From the NCBI GenBank assembly GCA_950295325.1, contig OX485805.1, forward strand, positions 4,898,501 to 4,962,500: DNA of 64,000 bases, in the 5' to 3' direction. A model generated the notes under the pieces. That model saw nothing but the letters and a program-made list of their open reading frames with translations, did no database searches and was not told the origin of the DNA. A program made the position numbers and the translations under genes. This DNA comes from Polytrichum commune (Eukaryota > Streptophyta > Polytrichopsida > Polytrichales > Polytrichaceae). Shown piece by piece: positions 1 through 13,575 of the stretch (position 1 is its first letter; each line of letters opens with the position of its first letter).

Positions 1-860
1 AACTTGGAGATAGAGTTCCAGATTTTACAATTCTAAGCTTCTTCCTCGTGTATGGCAATTTTTGTACACATACTTAGAGGCTAGAGAGAGGGTTTTAGTC
101 CAAGCAATTGAGATTTAAGGAGCTTGGGTTTGAACTTGCAAGGAACTTGGGCTTCAACTTGATGTTGCAAAAATGAATGTATTTGGTGATGAAAGAGGGT
201 TTATGAAAGAGTAAGAGGTTGATCCTTCATGTGTTTGGAATCCTCTTCCAATTTGGCAACACTTGAGGCATTTTTCATAGCTAGCGTTCAGTGTCGGAAG
301 TGGGGTCTTGGAGACAAGGGTTCAGATTTAGAGCTATGGGCTTCTTCCTCATCTACAACAATTTGCGTGTAGATAGTGAGAGGTTGGAAAGAGGGCAATG
401 GCCGAAGCAATTGATTTGTAAGGAACTTGGGATTTACCTTGGGGTGGAACTTGCAAAGAACTTTGGCTTCAAATTGATCTTGAAAAAAATGGAGTGTATA
501 TTGGCGATGAAAGAGGGTTTGTAAGAGAGTAAGAGGTTGGTCCTACATGTGTTTGGAAGCCTCTTCCATATTTGCAACACTTGAGGCATCCTCCATAGCC
601 AAGGTTTAGTGTTGGAAGTGGGGGCATGGAGAGAGGGTTCCAATTTAGAGCTTTGGGTTTTTTCCTCATGTATGGCAATATGTGTGCAAATGGTAAGAGG
701 TTGCAGAGACAGTTTTGCACCAAGTAGCAGACATCCAAGGAACTTGGGCTTCGACTTGATTTGCAAGACTAAAGTTTATACTTGCATTGAAAGATTGTTT
801 TTAATATAGTAGAAGGTTGGTCCTATAGTTATTGCAAATTTGCAATACTTGTGCATATTT
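1..860. repeat. Tandem repeat array, about 310-bp units, cut by the window start
   Basis: Three successive blocks share the same order of landmarks: a 'tggagayagrgttcca'-type start near 3, 307 and 627; 'cttcttcctc'-type text near 40, 342 and 660; 'gatgaaagagggttt' near 188 and 508; and 'caacacttgaggca' near 256 and 576. The spacing is about 305-320 bp, with substitutions and small indels between units. The third unit decays after about 800. Short open frames inside it are by-products of the repeat and differ between units. The array probably extends to the left of the window. Confidence 0.75.
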
Positions 861-3800
861 CATAACTAAGGTCTCTTCTTGGTTGCTTTGAGAGTTGTTG
901 GAGGTTGTTTCCTTGTGGTTCCAACAATCTTCTCTCAAATTTGATTGTGGAGATACAAGATCCTCAAATGATTTAAAATGATGAAGTGTAGTTGACGTAT
1001 CTTAAGGTTGAACCTTTTTAACTGAACTTGTCTCTATCTTATAACTATCATTTATTGTTTTCTGTGGCAACCATGGCAAGTCAACCTATCAATCTTGGCA
1101 AGAAAGGTTGTGTGCAAGCTATCTGACAACATCTTCCTCCACACATGCTATCTAAAAAAATAAATTCTATTGGGCAAAGGGGGAAATTTGTCACTTTAGA
1201 TTGACTAAAGCCACAACGAGCTTTGGAGGAGTAGAATGGAATGTGGAAAATTTTGCAAAGAGCTTGGGGTTGCATGCATCCAGTATTTGAAAGCTCAACA
1301 CGACATTGATTCTGATGTTGTTTCCCATTAGGAGGTTGTTGTTGTTGTTGGTCCAAAAAAAGAGGCAAGGATAAACACAAATTTTAATATCATTTAATTC
1401 TCATTATTAGATTGTCCAACTTTCCAAACCATCAACTAAAGTAGGGCTAAAGAATTTCAATCACAAACAACATGTTGAGAGTACTGAGAATAAGAACATT
1501 GTTCATGAGCACTTCAAGAAAAGGTCTACATTCAATGTCCATGATCTTTGGTCCATTTTTGAGAAGAAAGATGATTTTCAAGTCCACACTAATGTTGATT
1601 TATGTCGATCACTCAACACATCTTTTGAAAACGAGAGTGGGACTACTTTAGTTATGCATAACACACTAACGACAAAATTTGCACAATGTCGAAGGCCACA
1701 ATTTATATGTATGACACCTATAGTAAGGACATGCCTAAATCGAGACAAACCACACCACATGAGAACTTGGTAGAACCTCACTTGACAACCATTATAATTG
1801 TGATCTAATCCATATATTGTAGGCGCAACTTCCACATGGAGTTTGAGTGCATTGTTTGAGCCACACCCCCATGTAGTACAATGAGAACTAAACTACAATA
1901 AGAAAACCCTAAAGTAAGCATTAACTCATTACATTCGAATGCAACTTCCAAAACATTTGACCTTGAATCTCAATCCATGACTAACTTATTGTGTATAAGT
2001 ACATGGTGACATAAGTAAGTTTGTCAACACGTTTCCCAAGGAAAAGTACATGTACTAAAAGTTATGAGAACCGTACATACATGTTCTAATGGCCCCCCCA
2101 CCCCAACCTCCATTTTCTCCCCAAACTTTCCAAGATTCTCCACCCATAACTCATGACACATATAAAGAATCTACATAATGATTTGAAAGTTGTTGGATTG
2201 TTGTTCAAACCTTGGGGAAGCCTTTCAGGTGCACATAGACATTGAGATAATCAAAATTAAAAAAAAAAACAATGTGAGATAAATGATAGTATGACTTTGA
2301 TTTATGGAAACGAAAAATTACAAAAGGTGTATAAGTTTGTAGCATGGAGAGTTGGAACTTGAAAAATGGCTCAGACAAATATCATAGGATACCATCAAAA
2401 GTAAGTAATATTAGATGCATTTAAGGTCCCACGTTTTGGTGGGAAGATTCATCTAGATCATGATTTGATTCGATAATGGCAAGTGGATTCAAAGTTCCGG
2501 GCACAACTTGCAATGGTTACGTTGGATTCCTAGGATGGCTAAAGATTGACAAAATGAATGTTGTCTACACCATTGATGCTTGACAGGTGGCCAAGTTGTC
2601 CATGGGTGGGTGGGGGGCAGGGTAGTGAATGACTCATTGGCGTGAATGAAAAATAAAAATTCATATGAATTTTATAAGGTATAATTTAATGTTCCATACA
2701 TATATTTATAATTTTCAAAACACTTCTTTACAATGTTTAAAAAAATACTATTCTACAAATAGGGAGGGAAAGTAGAAAAGATAGGTAGGTAAATAACCCC
2801 TCCCTATTAAACAACTTTTGATTGCAATAATGTATTAACTTAAAGCAAGGTGACCTCCCCGTGTTCACATTTTCAATCTATAATGTAATGATGCAATGGT
2901 GTAGCAAAGAAATTGTGTTGAGATTGCTATGCACAATTTTTCTATGTTTGTTATAGTTACCACTAAAAATTCTTGAGTTAGCTAGCTTCCACCAATAGCT
3001 TCAAGCAATATCATTGGCGGCAAGCAAAGTCTCATTGTTTTTGGATTCACACTTCCTTGATTTCCTAAGCCCTGATATCCCTACATGGCAACAATTATGG
3101 TGCCAAAAGGGTGAACCAACTCTAAGGGTAAATCCCAAATTGAGTTCCAATAATTTTGCATTAGACAAGTCAAACACTCAATCCTTAGATGACAAATGTC
3201 ACAAAATGGATGATTTTTTCTTCTTCTCATAAACAACAATTTTTAGCATATAAGTTTTCACATGTGGTTTTTGAGATTGCATGTCACCAAGGTTGTCCTT
3301 GTCTAGTCATGTCCAGATGGGAGGGGGTAGTTCTTTTCTAAAGGGTAAAAATGGACCAATTAGAATGCTTCATGTATGTTCATTGCGCAACCAACTATTA
3401 TTAGACCAATCCATTGTCAAGTCAACATGAATGTTCAACTTAAACCACTCATAATTGTGAACCAATTGACATCATGCCAGCTTGATTGGTCAATATCCCC
3501 ATCGAACTTCCAAAAACACTTTCTTGGAAAATATTAGAAAATAAAATTAAATAAAAAATTTGGCCCAACTAGTAAACTAGTCCACTCAGCCCAAATTTGA
3601 TGGTTGGCTAGTCAACATGGATTTTTAGGTTGATCGGTGAACTTTGATTGGCTAGTTAACAATAAATTATGAATTTTGCCATCCGGTGGCCCATCCAATC
3701 AAATTGGATGGGACGGTTGTTGGCAAGGTCGATTGTCCCATCCAATTTGACAACCCTATCTACCATTTCAAAATCGTGTTTGCAAATTTTTTTTATCAAT

Positions 3801-6800
3801 GATTATCCTCGGTGCATCATGAATTGTTCACATTTAACAACACATTTTGACAAATTTGCCACTTCAAGGACATATTATGCAACTTCTCATCAATTTTGGA
3901 TGTTGTGTGTGTGTGTGTATTATATATATACATATATATAACACCATATGGATGTGGTGATTGACCCTATGATGTTGTTTTATAACTACTTTAGTGACAA
4001 TTCTCATAAGAACCTTGGAAATATATTTTTATAACACATCATAGAATGTGCATAACCCTCTTGTCCTTTAAATGCATTGTTGATGGACTCACCAAAACAC
4101 GTATTTAAGGAAAATCATCACAATAGAAACCCACTCAAACCCACAAGCAGCCAATCTGCAAGTCCACTCAGTCTTGGAAATTAGCATGTTATTCTTGCTT
4201 TGCTTATTCTACAACCTACAATGATCAAAACGACAACATGAAATTGGCATTTTTATGAAGAAATAACCACTTATGTCAATGTTAGAAGGCCAACATGATA
4301 TATGTCATAACCATAAAGAGGGCAAGAACAGAAAGAATGTGTTACCTTCTCATGTTAACCTTGCCCAAGAATCTTAAGAAAAACAAAAATTTGTAGAATT
4401 TTCAAGTGGTTAAGTGGATAAGCTAAGGCTTGCGACTTTGGAAAATTCATGCAAGTTGGGACTTGCACTTGGGACTTTGCCCTTTACACTATGGCACCAT
4501 GTTGAGACATAATTCAGATTCAAAGCAAAGGGTGAGATTGCACAACAAAAGGAAGAGTGTTGGGAGAGATCACCAGTGCAAGCAACCCCAAGTACATAAA
4601 TCAACCCTCAAGTGTAGCAACAAGCCGAGCCATCACCAAAATCGTAACCACCACCAAATTTGCAGCCATAGCCAAAGACCTTGAGAAAGGGTAAGACAAA
4701 GAAGATCCCAAGAGGAGCAACTGAGAACCTAGATGTATTGGGAATGTTGGGAACAACTCATGGGAACTAAAAACCAAGTGAACCATGTGAACAAAGTAGG
4801 GGAATGTAAGTGAACAATGCCATGGAATTAGGGTAACTGTGGAATTACAAGGAAGACGTGCAATCTTAAGGTGCTTAACCCGCAATTTAGGGGGCTTAAT
4901 CCACGGCAACAAGACAACCATAATATTAAGGTATAGATGAGGAGATATAATGTACAAAAAGATGATGAACATTAATACCATCATTTTGAGGAACAAAGTA
5001 TGAGGAAGAAATAGAATATAGTATTAGCATAAAAAATATTAAATTTTGCAATTGAGTAGGTATACCTTAGATACAACTCAATCATTTTGAGCCACCTCAT
5101 CTATGTCTTAAGGATTGGTAGATGTTCAATTTAAGTATTAGTAAAGAGTATTTAAACTTATACATATATGTAGCCATTATATAGATATGAGTCAACCTTG
5201 AGAATCTTAGGTTTATGAACATCCAAGTAGCTTAATAGTTATAACTATTCGAGTAAGCTCTTGCATCTACAAATGTCATAGATAGTTAAGATCTAGAAAA
5301 TTGAGGATAGCTATCAAATGAACCATAGATTTTAATTTAGAAGTAACATGCTATATATAGTATTTAAATGGAGAGATACCTCTTTTTATAGCAACACAAT
5401 TGTCTTAAGATTGAGTGTCAAACAACAATTAAGCTTATCTTGTATCTCACCTCTTTAGGGCACTTTGTAAATACATTACCTTTGCCTTATACTCAAGAGC
5501 GCGATCTCTCTAGCTCTCAACCCTTTGTGGGTTGTTAAATGTTGTAATACTTGAGTGAATTATCAATTGAGTGGAAAGTAGTATCTTTTGAGCAAGCACT
5601 CAAGAGATTAGTCACTAGTGTGAGGGTGAAATTCAAGTACTTAAGGTTCTGGAGAATGATTGTAACTTTGAATCATTATGATGATCAAGTTAACCTCAAC
5701 GCATATTGAAGCTTGAGAGATTAAGTGATCAAGTATATGGTTCTCTTCTTTTGTGTTGAAACTCCTCAAAGGGAGTCTCAACAAGTGAATATCTTTCATT
5801 ATAAAATCAAATACATGCTCACTTTAAGTTGGGATAATTTGCATAAGTAAATCACTTAAAGAAAGAATGGAAGTCTTAATTTTTGAGTCACAAGCGAGAC
5901 TATTATGGTGATGTTTGATTAAATATGTGGAATATTAGATCTATAATTATGTCAAACGAGTATAAATTTACATGGTGTTTGTTGTGAGTCTTCCTAGCTT
6001 TTTGCAAAGGAATGACCCATGGTGCTAATCACACCTGAAGTTTCAAGAAATTAAACAAAAAAATGAACACAATTTTATTTTGCTTCTAGGGCCCATAAAG
6101 TTGGGACGTTCACCTCTAAATGACACTTTGCAAAGTGGAACTTGGGACACAGTGTAAATTGGCCCTAATATTAAGTCAAACACGACCAAAGCCACTCCAT
6201 AATGACAAAATATTGGATGGTATGCTAGGACCCTCTGATGATGTATGCATAGACCATTACGATCACTTAAAAAGGTTGATGAATTAGATTTTATAATTCA
6301 TTGATTTATTATATAGAATAAATAAATAAGAAATAATATTAGGCTTCTATAAAATTTTAATATCATAGCATTCAAACAATCATTGAGATTAAATATCCAT
6401 TGTGATGTATAGTTGTATTAGAGTCAATCAACAAATCCACCAAAAAGACTAGATTTTGCAAAATTGTAAAGTTTGATTTAAATATGAATTACAATATCTA
6501 CCAACGGTGTTGATTGATAAGAAACACATGGTACGAAATTACTAATATGTGCAATTACTAATTAGGTTGCACCACACAAATATATTGACATTCCAAGTTA
6601 TTTTGAATATTTATTACCAAATCAATAACATACAAGGTTTTTGTTTTTGTTTTTGCTATATAGATGGATAATTTTATTTTCTCTAATATGAATTTGAACC
6701 AAGGTAATTTGCATGGTAAAGAGGCCACAAGGTTGCCAAGGTAACTGAATTACACACATTAGTGCATATCGTTTATATGATACCAAAACTCCATGTATTT

Positions 6801-9800
6801 TCTTCTAAGAAAGTGTGTATATTCCAACTAGAATAATGAAACTAAATCATTTTAGGAGTTATTACACAATGGTTTACAATATTTTCAACTAAAAATAACA
6901 ACACATGACCTTAAGCACCTTCATATAACATCTTTAGGTCCATGATGGGCCTCTTGGACATTTGAGGATTCAAACTATCATTGTGTGGACTACATCACAA
7001 TTTGTACAATCCCCCAACTAGTAATCAAGTCAATTACATGGTCTAACCAAACTATATTTAAGACAACGTATTATGCAAAAACGTATGAAATATTATCCTA
7101 TGTGAAAATATAGTATCTTTTTAACATATTAGTTTGAAGTTTGTTCTAGATGCATGCCTTATTATGCAATACTCAAATACATGTGTCCAAATTATAAATA
7201 TGCCAAATCAAGCATGCACATATTATAAATGATACGTGTGTCTTTCAATCATGTGTGAGTATGTTTTATATGAAGGCTCCTAAACCTTCAATGACATGCT
7301 TCTAAGGTTGTTGCCAAGCTCTTTTAGATTGAGCAATAGTCTTTGAATGGCAATAGTCTCTCTCACAAGTGGCCATAGTCTTCCAAAGGATTTTCATCTT
7401 GTTGGGATAAGTGTATTCTTCCTTATTTAGGATGATCATCAACCATTTACATTAAATCATGTTTTAGCATTTCTATAAAAAAAATCCTTTGTTACTAAAC
7501 CCTTTATGTTCTTGATATGAACTTATATCATTCATAAATTCAGCATGCACACAAAGCATCTTTGTTGGCAATCCTTGCAACCACCCAAGGTAAACGCACA
7601 TATAGGCTATAGTCTTTGTTAGCATAAAAATGACTAACCTAATATTCATAATATCATTGAGAATTTTATGTAATAGTGGTTTATATTTGTAAATATGTCT
7701 TTTGGCTCTGCGGCTATATCTACTAGACCTAAGTCTAATTGGAAAGATTGCCTCCTAGGACTTCTCCTCTTGCATTTATGTCCTCATAACATACGGGTCA
7801 TTCATCACAAGTTCAACTCTACTCTCTTTCATCACATCCTTCCCAAGCTTTAATCCTAATTCTCATTTCATGACTCTTACTAATCTCACCTTTCACAAAC
7901 TCTTGGCAACTTCTTGGTTATGGCCAATGTGGCTAGTGTTTGCGCCACATTATTACAAGGCAACGGTCTCTTGCAATTACTACAATGAACACAACAATGG
8001 TTTCCAAGCTTTTTGTCTCTACCTTCGTCTCCACTACATACATGTTTATCTCTACACTTCATAGCATGACTACTAGAACCTCTCAGCAATGGATTTTTTT
8101 TTGCTCTTGCTCTTTCTATTTCTTCCATATTAATCTCGCACTATCGCATGAATCTATGTCATTGTCTTGTTGTGCCACATATTCTCTATATCTATTACTC
8201 TTCATTATTTTTTCAACCTCGGCCCACATACGTCTCAATCTCCCTTTATCTTGCACAAGTGCACACACACATGCTTGCACAACTACAATCATTTCATATT
8301 TACTACACAATCATATTGCACTCTATTCATATTTGAAAGGAAACTTCAATCGAATTATGGGTGGTGGTCTCAGTCTACAATCAATGCCATTTCTCACCAA
8401 CTATCCCTATCATAGATGGTAATGCTATCATTTATCTTCAACACTTTGCTAGAATCACAACTACTCTTTAGTAGTCATGTCACTTGCTTGTTAATTTTCA
8501 TTTGCATATAGCTTCTCTAGCTATGCAGTCTAATGCCCAAAAACTTTGCTCGTTGAAAAAGGTGTGCCTCCGATTTTGGATGATACTCTCTTATCATTTT
8601 CTTCGCAAGTTGGTTACAACTACTCTCTGACAAATTAATCGTCCATAATACTTGCTAAAACAACCTAACAATAACTCCCAATCAACTATTGTCAACATAT
8701 TAAATATTTTTACTTCAAAAATAAGGGTTCTATCCACACTATAGCCTAAAATTATGTTCTACACACTTCATGTCTTCATCCAAGCCCCCACTTGGACTTG
8801 AGATTCTTTTGTGTTTCAAGAATAGATAGGTAGAGGTCATATTTGATTCTATTTTGAATTAAATGAGAACAATGCTCCAAAGTGACTCATTGTTCAGCTT
8901 GTAAAAGGCCATTAAGACTTGAACAAGGAAACAAATATTCTTGCCCGTGGGTGTTGTCCATTATAAGAATCTTCATCTTTAGTAGTGTGGTCAACACCTC
9001 AAACCAACACATGCTTAAAAATTTGCATTCAAGGTCATTGTGAGAGACACTCATCATCCAGTCAGTTATCTCTGACCACATCTACAATAAGCATATGAAC
9101 TCCAAAATTGGAATTTCACATTCTTAGTTATATGTATTATAAATTTAATGTTATTAATTTGACTCTTATGAGGTTCTCCATTGATAATGCCATCCAAATC
9201 TAGAAAATATAAGATTTTCACTAGTTGCCCAACTTGAGAGTTTCAACTTTGCGACCATTGGAATTTATTTATTTATTATTTTAGGAAAGAAAGAGATTTG
9301 CATACCCAACATCCTCTTAAAGGACTTGGTTTCCACATATAAGTGGACAATTGTAAAATTAATTGTTAGTGATAATAGGTTGAATTGCCCTTGACATCAA
9401 GGGTGATATGAAAGTTCGAAGTTCTTTGCAATGCATCCATGAGTAATGAAGGTTCAATAACACCAAAAAGAAGTGAAATTTCAAGAGATTTCCAACAATA
9501 TGCAGATCAAAGCAATCTGATAAATATTGAGCTCAAAGTGCTTGAAACCTACTGTGCACCTTGATTTAGGGTTTAGGTGAAAAAATATTGTAGAAGAGTC
9601 AAAAGCTAATGATCCCCTAAGGATTCTCTTGCTTAGGTTTTGAGATAGAGAACTTAGCTCCCTTGGTTCCCATGGTTTAACATCATTTTACAATAAAAGT
9701 TCTTCTATTTACATTTCATATGTGAAAGTTACATGAATTTAATATTGATTATGTACACTCTAAACTCTATAATATCATGCTTTTGGCAACCAAAGTGCAC

Positions 9801-10640
9801 ATGATATTAAGAAGCCGTGTAGTGTTAACATGGATGCATGATAAAGAGAATTAATGTAGCATGTGAAGCTATAGAATAACATAAAGTCAACATTGCATTA
9901 ATGGCAACAATTACAATGATGACAACTTGATGTGTATGGTTTGAATTCCTTGGTGGTTTATTTTAATGTTAGAACATGTGATATATGGGAGGGAAACGTG
10001 AGAACAAGGAGTGAGATTTAAATTGAGAGCATTCGTTCCCTAGGGTTTCGGGATAGAAGAGAAGGAGTGACATCAAGGAGGTTGATGTTACGGAATTTAG
10101 AGTGTACTTACACATGTGTGGGACCTGCCATGTATGCATTTATTACCACTATAATATGACATTTTGGGGGTCCTTGAGTGTCGTATTAACAATGCCACAA
10201 TCATATTATAGAAGGTAGATTTTATCTAAAAAATGTTCATCTACAAAAAATTGTATCATTTTTGAGGTTGCCGTATTAAAGAGGTAGGGTTGTCAAATCT
10301 TGACCGACCATGCCCATAAAATCTCATTGGACACTACTTCCTCCCCACGTTTCACGACAACCAATACACGTTACGAGATTGTATTTCTTTCCCTGCACTT
10401 CTTAGTGCCCCCATTTTGTAAATTAAAAAAAAAAAAAATCGTACCATTAGTTAGCCACATCGTTGTGCTCTATTCTATATTCAACATATGATTGTCTTAC
10501 CTTCACGAGCTTCCATTGTCTTACCTTCATGTGAAGAAACTTAGAAAATAAGAAGAAAATGATGACGGTATTGAATAATAAAGAGCGTCGGTTTGAATAA
10601 TAAGAATATTGTGAATAATATTCCTATTTTCCAATGTTAT
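861..10640. other. Gene-free AT-rich stretch
   Basis: I find no coding exon series, RNA gene or intact mobile element here. Minor items follow. The text at 2851-2863 reads tgacctccccgtg, the terminal sequence of the hAT-like family described elsewhere in this window, without a matching left end. A (TG)n/(TA)n tract lies at about 3904-3940. A short hairpin formed by catccaa/ttggatg lies near 3690-3710. The segment 9770-9985 has a diverged homologue at 52,790-52,990. Text ending in 'cgtattaaagaggtag' near 10,270-10,288 resembles the TIR of the 63.2-kb element. The longest open frames (for example 7940-8422) are low-complexity and show no family motif. Confidence 0.5.
9770..9985. repeat. Diverged dispersed repeat (homologue at 52,790-52,990)
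   Basis: Both places read, with small differences, 'ggcaaccaaagtgcac', 'gatattaagaagc', 'gttaacatggatgcatgat', 'gagaattaatgt', 'aatgatgacaac' and 'tgatgtgtatggttt' in the same order over about 200 bp. A third piece lies at 51,125-51,240 in the opposite orientation. No reading frame is shared, so this is probably a non-coding part of a decayed mobile element. The class is unknown. Confidence 0.6.
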
Positions 10641-10985
10641 TAATAGCAATTAAAGGGTCAGGGAACTGACCCACAGTGGATGAACATGGTATCCTGTCCC
10701 CATTATCATTGCAAATAAACATGTTCCTCCAGAAAAGTGCAGATTCTATCCCTTCTTTGCCAGCCACTGGCGTTCATATACTTGGCGTCACCTGCACCGT
10801 GAGATCTATGAGATCTGGGCCGTCCGATCGTGGCCAATGGGTCGGCTTTACCAGGGCCCACGGATCCCAGACCAGAGATATGGCAGCCAATAAGAGGCAG
10901 GGAGGTAGGACCCATTACCGTCCGACAGGGATCCTGAGTAATAAGCCGTTCATCCTGCTCCGCCCCAGAGTTTCTAATGAGGTAG
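10641..10985. other. GC-richer island, possible remnant promoter or 5' region
   Basis: This stretch is clearly richer in G and C than its surroundings and contains motifs common in plant promoters, such as 'gggccgtccgatc', 'ccaatgggtc' and 'agccaataag'. No exon with a recognisable product follows it. An open frame covers 10,676-11,053, but its translation shows no family motif. It may be a relic of a gene's upstream region, separated from its gene by the neighbouring TIR element. This is inference only. Confidence 0.3.
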
Positions 10986-10987
10986 AC

Positions 10988-12925
10988 ATGCCTAATTCAG
11001 TTACTTTACGTATCTTAATCAGACACTTTTATTCTAGTGGTATGTGGTCATGACCGGCTCCAAGAACGGACACCAAAAAGACACGTGTCAAGACGAGATT
11101 GGACTGCGTGCTCAAAATGTGAATAATCATTTTACGTTCAGTATTCAACTTAATTTGGGGACCCGTATGATCAGCTGATGAGTGTGAGAATATTCCCTTT
11201 TATGTTCAATAATTCATTCGTATAAGCTCCAAACGTTAAGAGGAAAGTGGCTACGGCCTCGATTTGGAATTGTGAGCTTTCTTGTCGAGAAGAAGTCTAT
11301 GGGCGATGAAAGCAACTTCTGGCTTCTGGTGAGGCCACGTTGCATGTGCTTTCTCGACCATTGGATTTGACCAATGTAACCCTCCTCCCCTGATCTCCTC
11401 TGTTCCTGCCACCACTCATTCATTGCGTGTGCAGACATACAAACAGACAAACAGAGAAGACAAACATACACTCACTCTCTTCACCTTCCCGATTACGATT
11501 TCTTTGCCGATTCTCTTCGTACTAATTGTGTGATTCGTGTCATGGGAGAAGTGGGCTAGTTGGAAAAAGTTAATTTTTAAGGCACATCTACCTTACATAC
11601 ATTTATGGTGGAGATTGGATGATATCACTTTCAAGATGAATGAAATGAAATGGACAAAAACCTTAGTTACTAGATGATCAACTACGCCTCTTACACCTAA
11701 TCATGTGGCTCGCCGATTATTTTGACATACCACACTATTTTTGATGGACTTAGGTGTCCCTTACCCACATCGTTTTTGAGGTCACAATCCCCTATGTTCA
11801 AAATTAGGAATATGGTGTCAATGTTATTTACTTGAACATGATTTGATGTGGTTTGGAAACACAATATCAGTATGATGTAAACATATCAATAGTTTTTAAA
11901 GATTGTATCATTTATCATTTGATTGTTGGTAAATTATTAACTTATAAGCCAAATTAATTTTCAACCCATGCATAAAATACAATGGATCGTAGATTCCCCT
12001 ACCCACGCCAACTTTGAGCCCACACTAACAAGTTTAATCCACTCACATATATTAATGCGGCCCACTATATTTTAATATACCATGATAATTTTTTTTTCGA
12101 CAGTGCCATTTTTAACTCACAATATCATATGTTCATATTTAAGAAGAAGACACGTGAATTATTGTGGGTTGAAAACTTTAACATCGATATTACATACACT
12201 CAAATAAAATATTTAGTCAAAATCTTATCACTTTTAATTGAGTATTAGTAGTTTATTAATTTCTATCCAAACATAAATATAATGGGTCATAACATTTTTA
12301 CCCACACTACCTTTCATCCCATAGGAGTAGGTGTGAAATGTGTACCTATAAGTCTTTGTCATTGTGGGAGCTGGAAAGGCCGACCAATGAGACAACAAAC
12401 ATAAATAGGTCTATGGGAATGGGATTCAATAAACATATGATCATAACAAAGCTCTTTGTCCATGGAATTGACCCACATGGTTGAACAATGTTATGCAGGT
12501 AATTACATGCTAGCAATGTATGTTGTAGACGAATTTACATATAAGGTAGATGTGTCTTAAAGGGTTGCTCTATCTGACTTGGCCACTTCTCCTAGTATAT
12601 GAAATACGTATGCGTTTAGTACAAAATGATTAGCAAATATGAATCAAGGCTATAGCCACTTTCCTCATAATTTATGGAACTCATATGAATCTCCTAATCA
12701 TTATCAAAATGATTCTTTTCATGATCATCAAATGGTCATGTGAGTCTCCCTAATCATGTTGACTATTAACCCTAGAATGGTTATCACATTTTTCAGCACG
12801 GAATCTTATATCTTTTAAACACGTGTCTTTTTGGTATCCATTCTTGGAGCCACACCAAATCACATACCACTCAAATATAGGGGTCCTAATTAGAAAAAGT
12901 AACCAAATAAGGATTGTCTATCTTG
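10988..12925. mobile_element. TIR (foldback-like) element of about 1.9 kb
   Basis: The two ends are inverted copies. On the left, 'agttactttacg', 'agtggtatgtgg', 'ggctccaagaacgga' and 'caaaaagacacgtgt' lie between about 10,998 and 11,090. On the right, their inverted counterparts 'acacgtgtctttttg', 'tccattcttggagcc', 'cacataccact' and 'aaagtaaccaaataa' lie between about 12,820 and 12,910. The best-conserved inner 40 bp differ at only a few sites. I could not identify a clean target duplication, so the exact boundaries are approximate. The interior encodes no transposase. It contains a GC-balanced segment (11,230-11,540) and decayed sequence. Right-end text resembles 39,440-39,690 and 35,525-35,760, suggesting a dispersed family. 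Confidence 0.55.
11281..11405. repeat. 125-bp segment duplicated at 50,267-50,391
   Basis: The two segments agree at about 115 of 125 positions by eye, from 'cttgtcgagaagaagtc' to 'cccctgatctcctc', with no homology in the flanks. Just downstream of this copy, the text to 11,530 is rich in 'aaacagacaaacag' and 'actcactctcttcacc' and looks like a transcribed plant 5' untranslated leader. After about 11,543 the sequence changes to repeat text shared with 52,684-52,755. A captured or transposed promoter/leader fragment is possible. No coding sense is visible. Confidence 0.6.
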
Positions 12926-13090
12926 GTTACCCTTAAACATCTATATTTGTCCAAATATATGACAAACTCATTATATACCAAACGATTTTAAATACAAAAT
13001 AATAAATTGGATGTTATTTTTAAAATTGGAGGTAGCACGTTGAGTCTGGTTGCTTTAGCACAATTAAAAAAACTTTATTTCATGTAATAT

Positions 13091-13168
13091 GTGGGGAATA
13101 TACAAAAATATTCCATAGAATATTGTTAAGTCCCACTAAACATTGTTATGGATTTGAATAATGTTATG
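13091..13168. mobile_element. Partial copy of a short CATAAC-type MITE
   Basis: This matches the 3' half of the elements at 40,310-40,457 and 52,245-52,391: 'gtggggaatat', 'gaatattgttaagtcccac', 'cattgttatggatttgaa' and 'taatgttatg' in order. The 5' half is missing. It lies about 470 bp upstream of the methyltransferase start codon. Confidence 0.5.
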
Positions 13169-13184
13169 AAAGTCTGGGGAAGAT

Positions 13185-13390
13185 TTTTGAACATAATCGG
13201 TCAAGATCATAGTGGTTCCAAGTCCAATGAATTACATGTTGACATCTTTTGTTTTTTACTTTACTAATTAAAGATATATTCTATAAATTCCTCTAAAATG
13301 ATGTTTTATTTTTTCATGAACTTCAACCGGTTATTTATCAAACTCAACCGGTTTATCTGTAACTAACCGGTCGGTTCTCCCCGGTCATTG
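13185..13390. mobile_element. ACCGGTT-rich repeat directly upstream of the gene
   Basis: This block is homologous to the sequence around 33,665-34,345 (same orientation, interrupted there by a MITE) and to 47,690-47,930 (opposite orientation). Shared text includes 'atcggtcaagatc', 'ggttccaagtccaa', 'attacatgttgacatctt', 'caaccggttattt' and 'caaactcaaccggtt', ending at 'cggttctccccgg'. It carries several ACCGGT/AACCGG motifs. A TATA-like 'ctataaatt' occurs at 13,281-13,289. Because it abuts the 5' region of the methyltransferase gene, it probably supplies part of the present promoter. The class of the element is uncertain. Confidence 0.55.
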
Positions 13391-13488
13391 GTCCGGGGCT
13401 GGAGAAGGAGTACCTATTGCCGCGTGGGTCCAGGAGAATCGGCGAATGGAGTGCAAGGCGGTGAAAGGTGCCTGCGGGACCTTGTACC

Positions 13489-13575
13489 ATGGATGGAGGT
13501 TGTGCTTCGGTTGTGAAGGACGGTGGGCGACCGTGGCTTTTGTGCTCTGCATTCGCAGGATTTTTGTGTCTTGTG
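13489..13575 (+). promoter_or_regulatory. Upstream ORF(s) in the leader of the methyltransferase gene
   Basis: An ATG at 13,489 ('accatggatgg', a good context) opens 28 codons and stops at 13,573-13,575. It is in frame with, but separated by that stop from, the main start at 13,636. A second ATG at 13,446 opens a 72-codon frame that ends at 13,664 and so overlaps the main start out of frame. Either could reduce translation if transcription starts upstream of them. The transcription start is not known. A (GTT)n tract at about 13,591-13,620 sits in the presumed leader. Confidence 0.35.

Noticed and set aside
4403-4500. Possible tRNA-SINE head 'gttaagtggataagc'
   Set aside because: Only an A-box-like string is present, with no B box, tail or target duplication.
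7940-8422. 160-codon open frame
   Set aside because: Overlapped by two other open frames in the same AT/CT-rich stretch. No motif, no promoter context and no splice partners.
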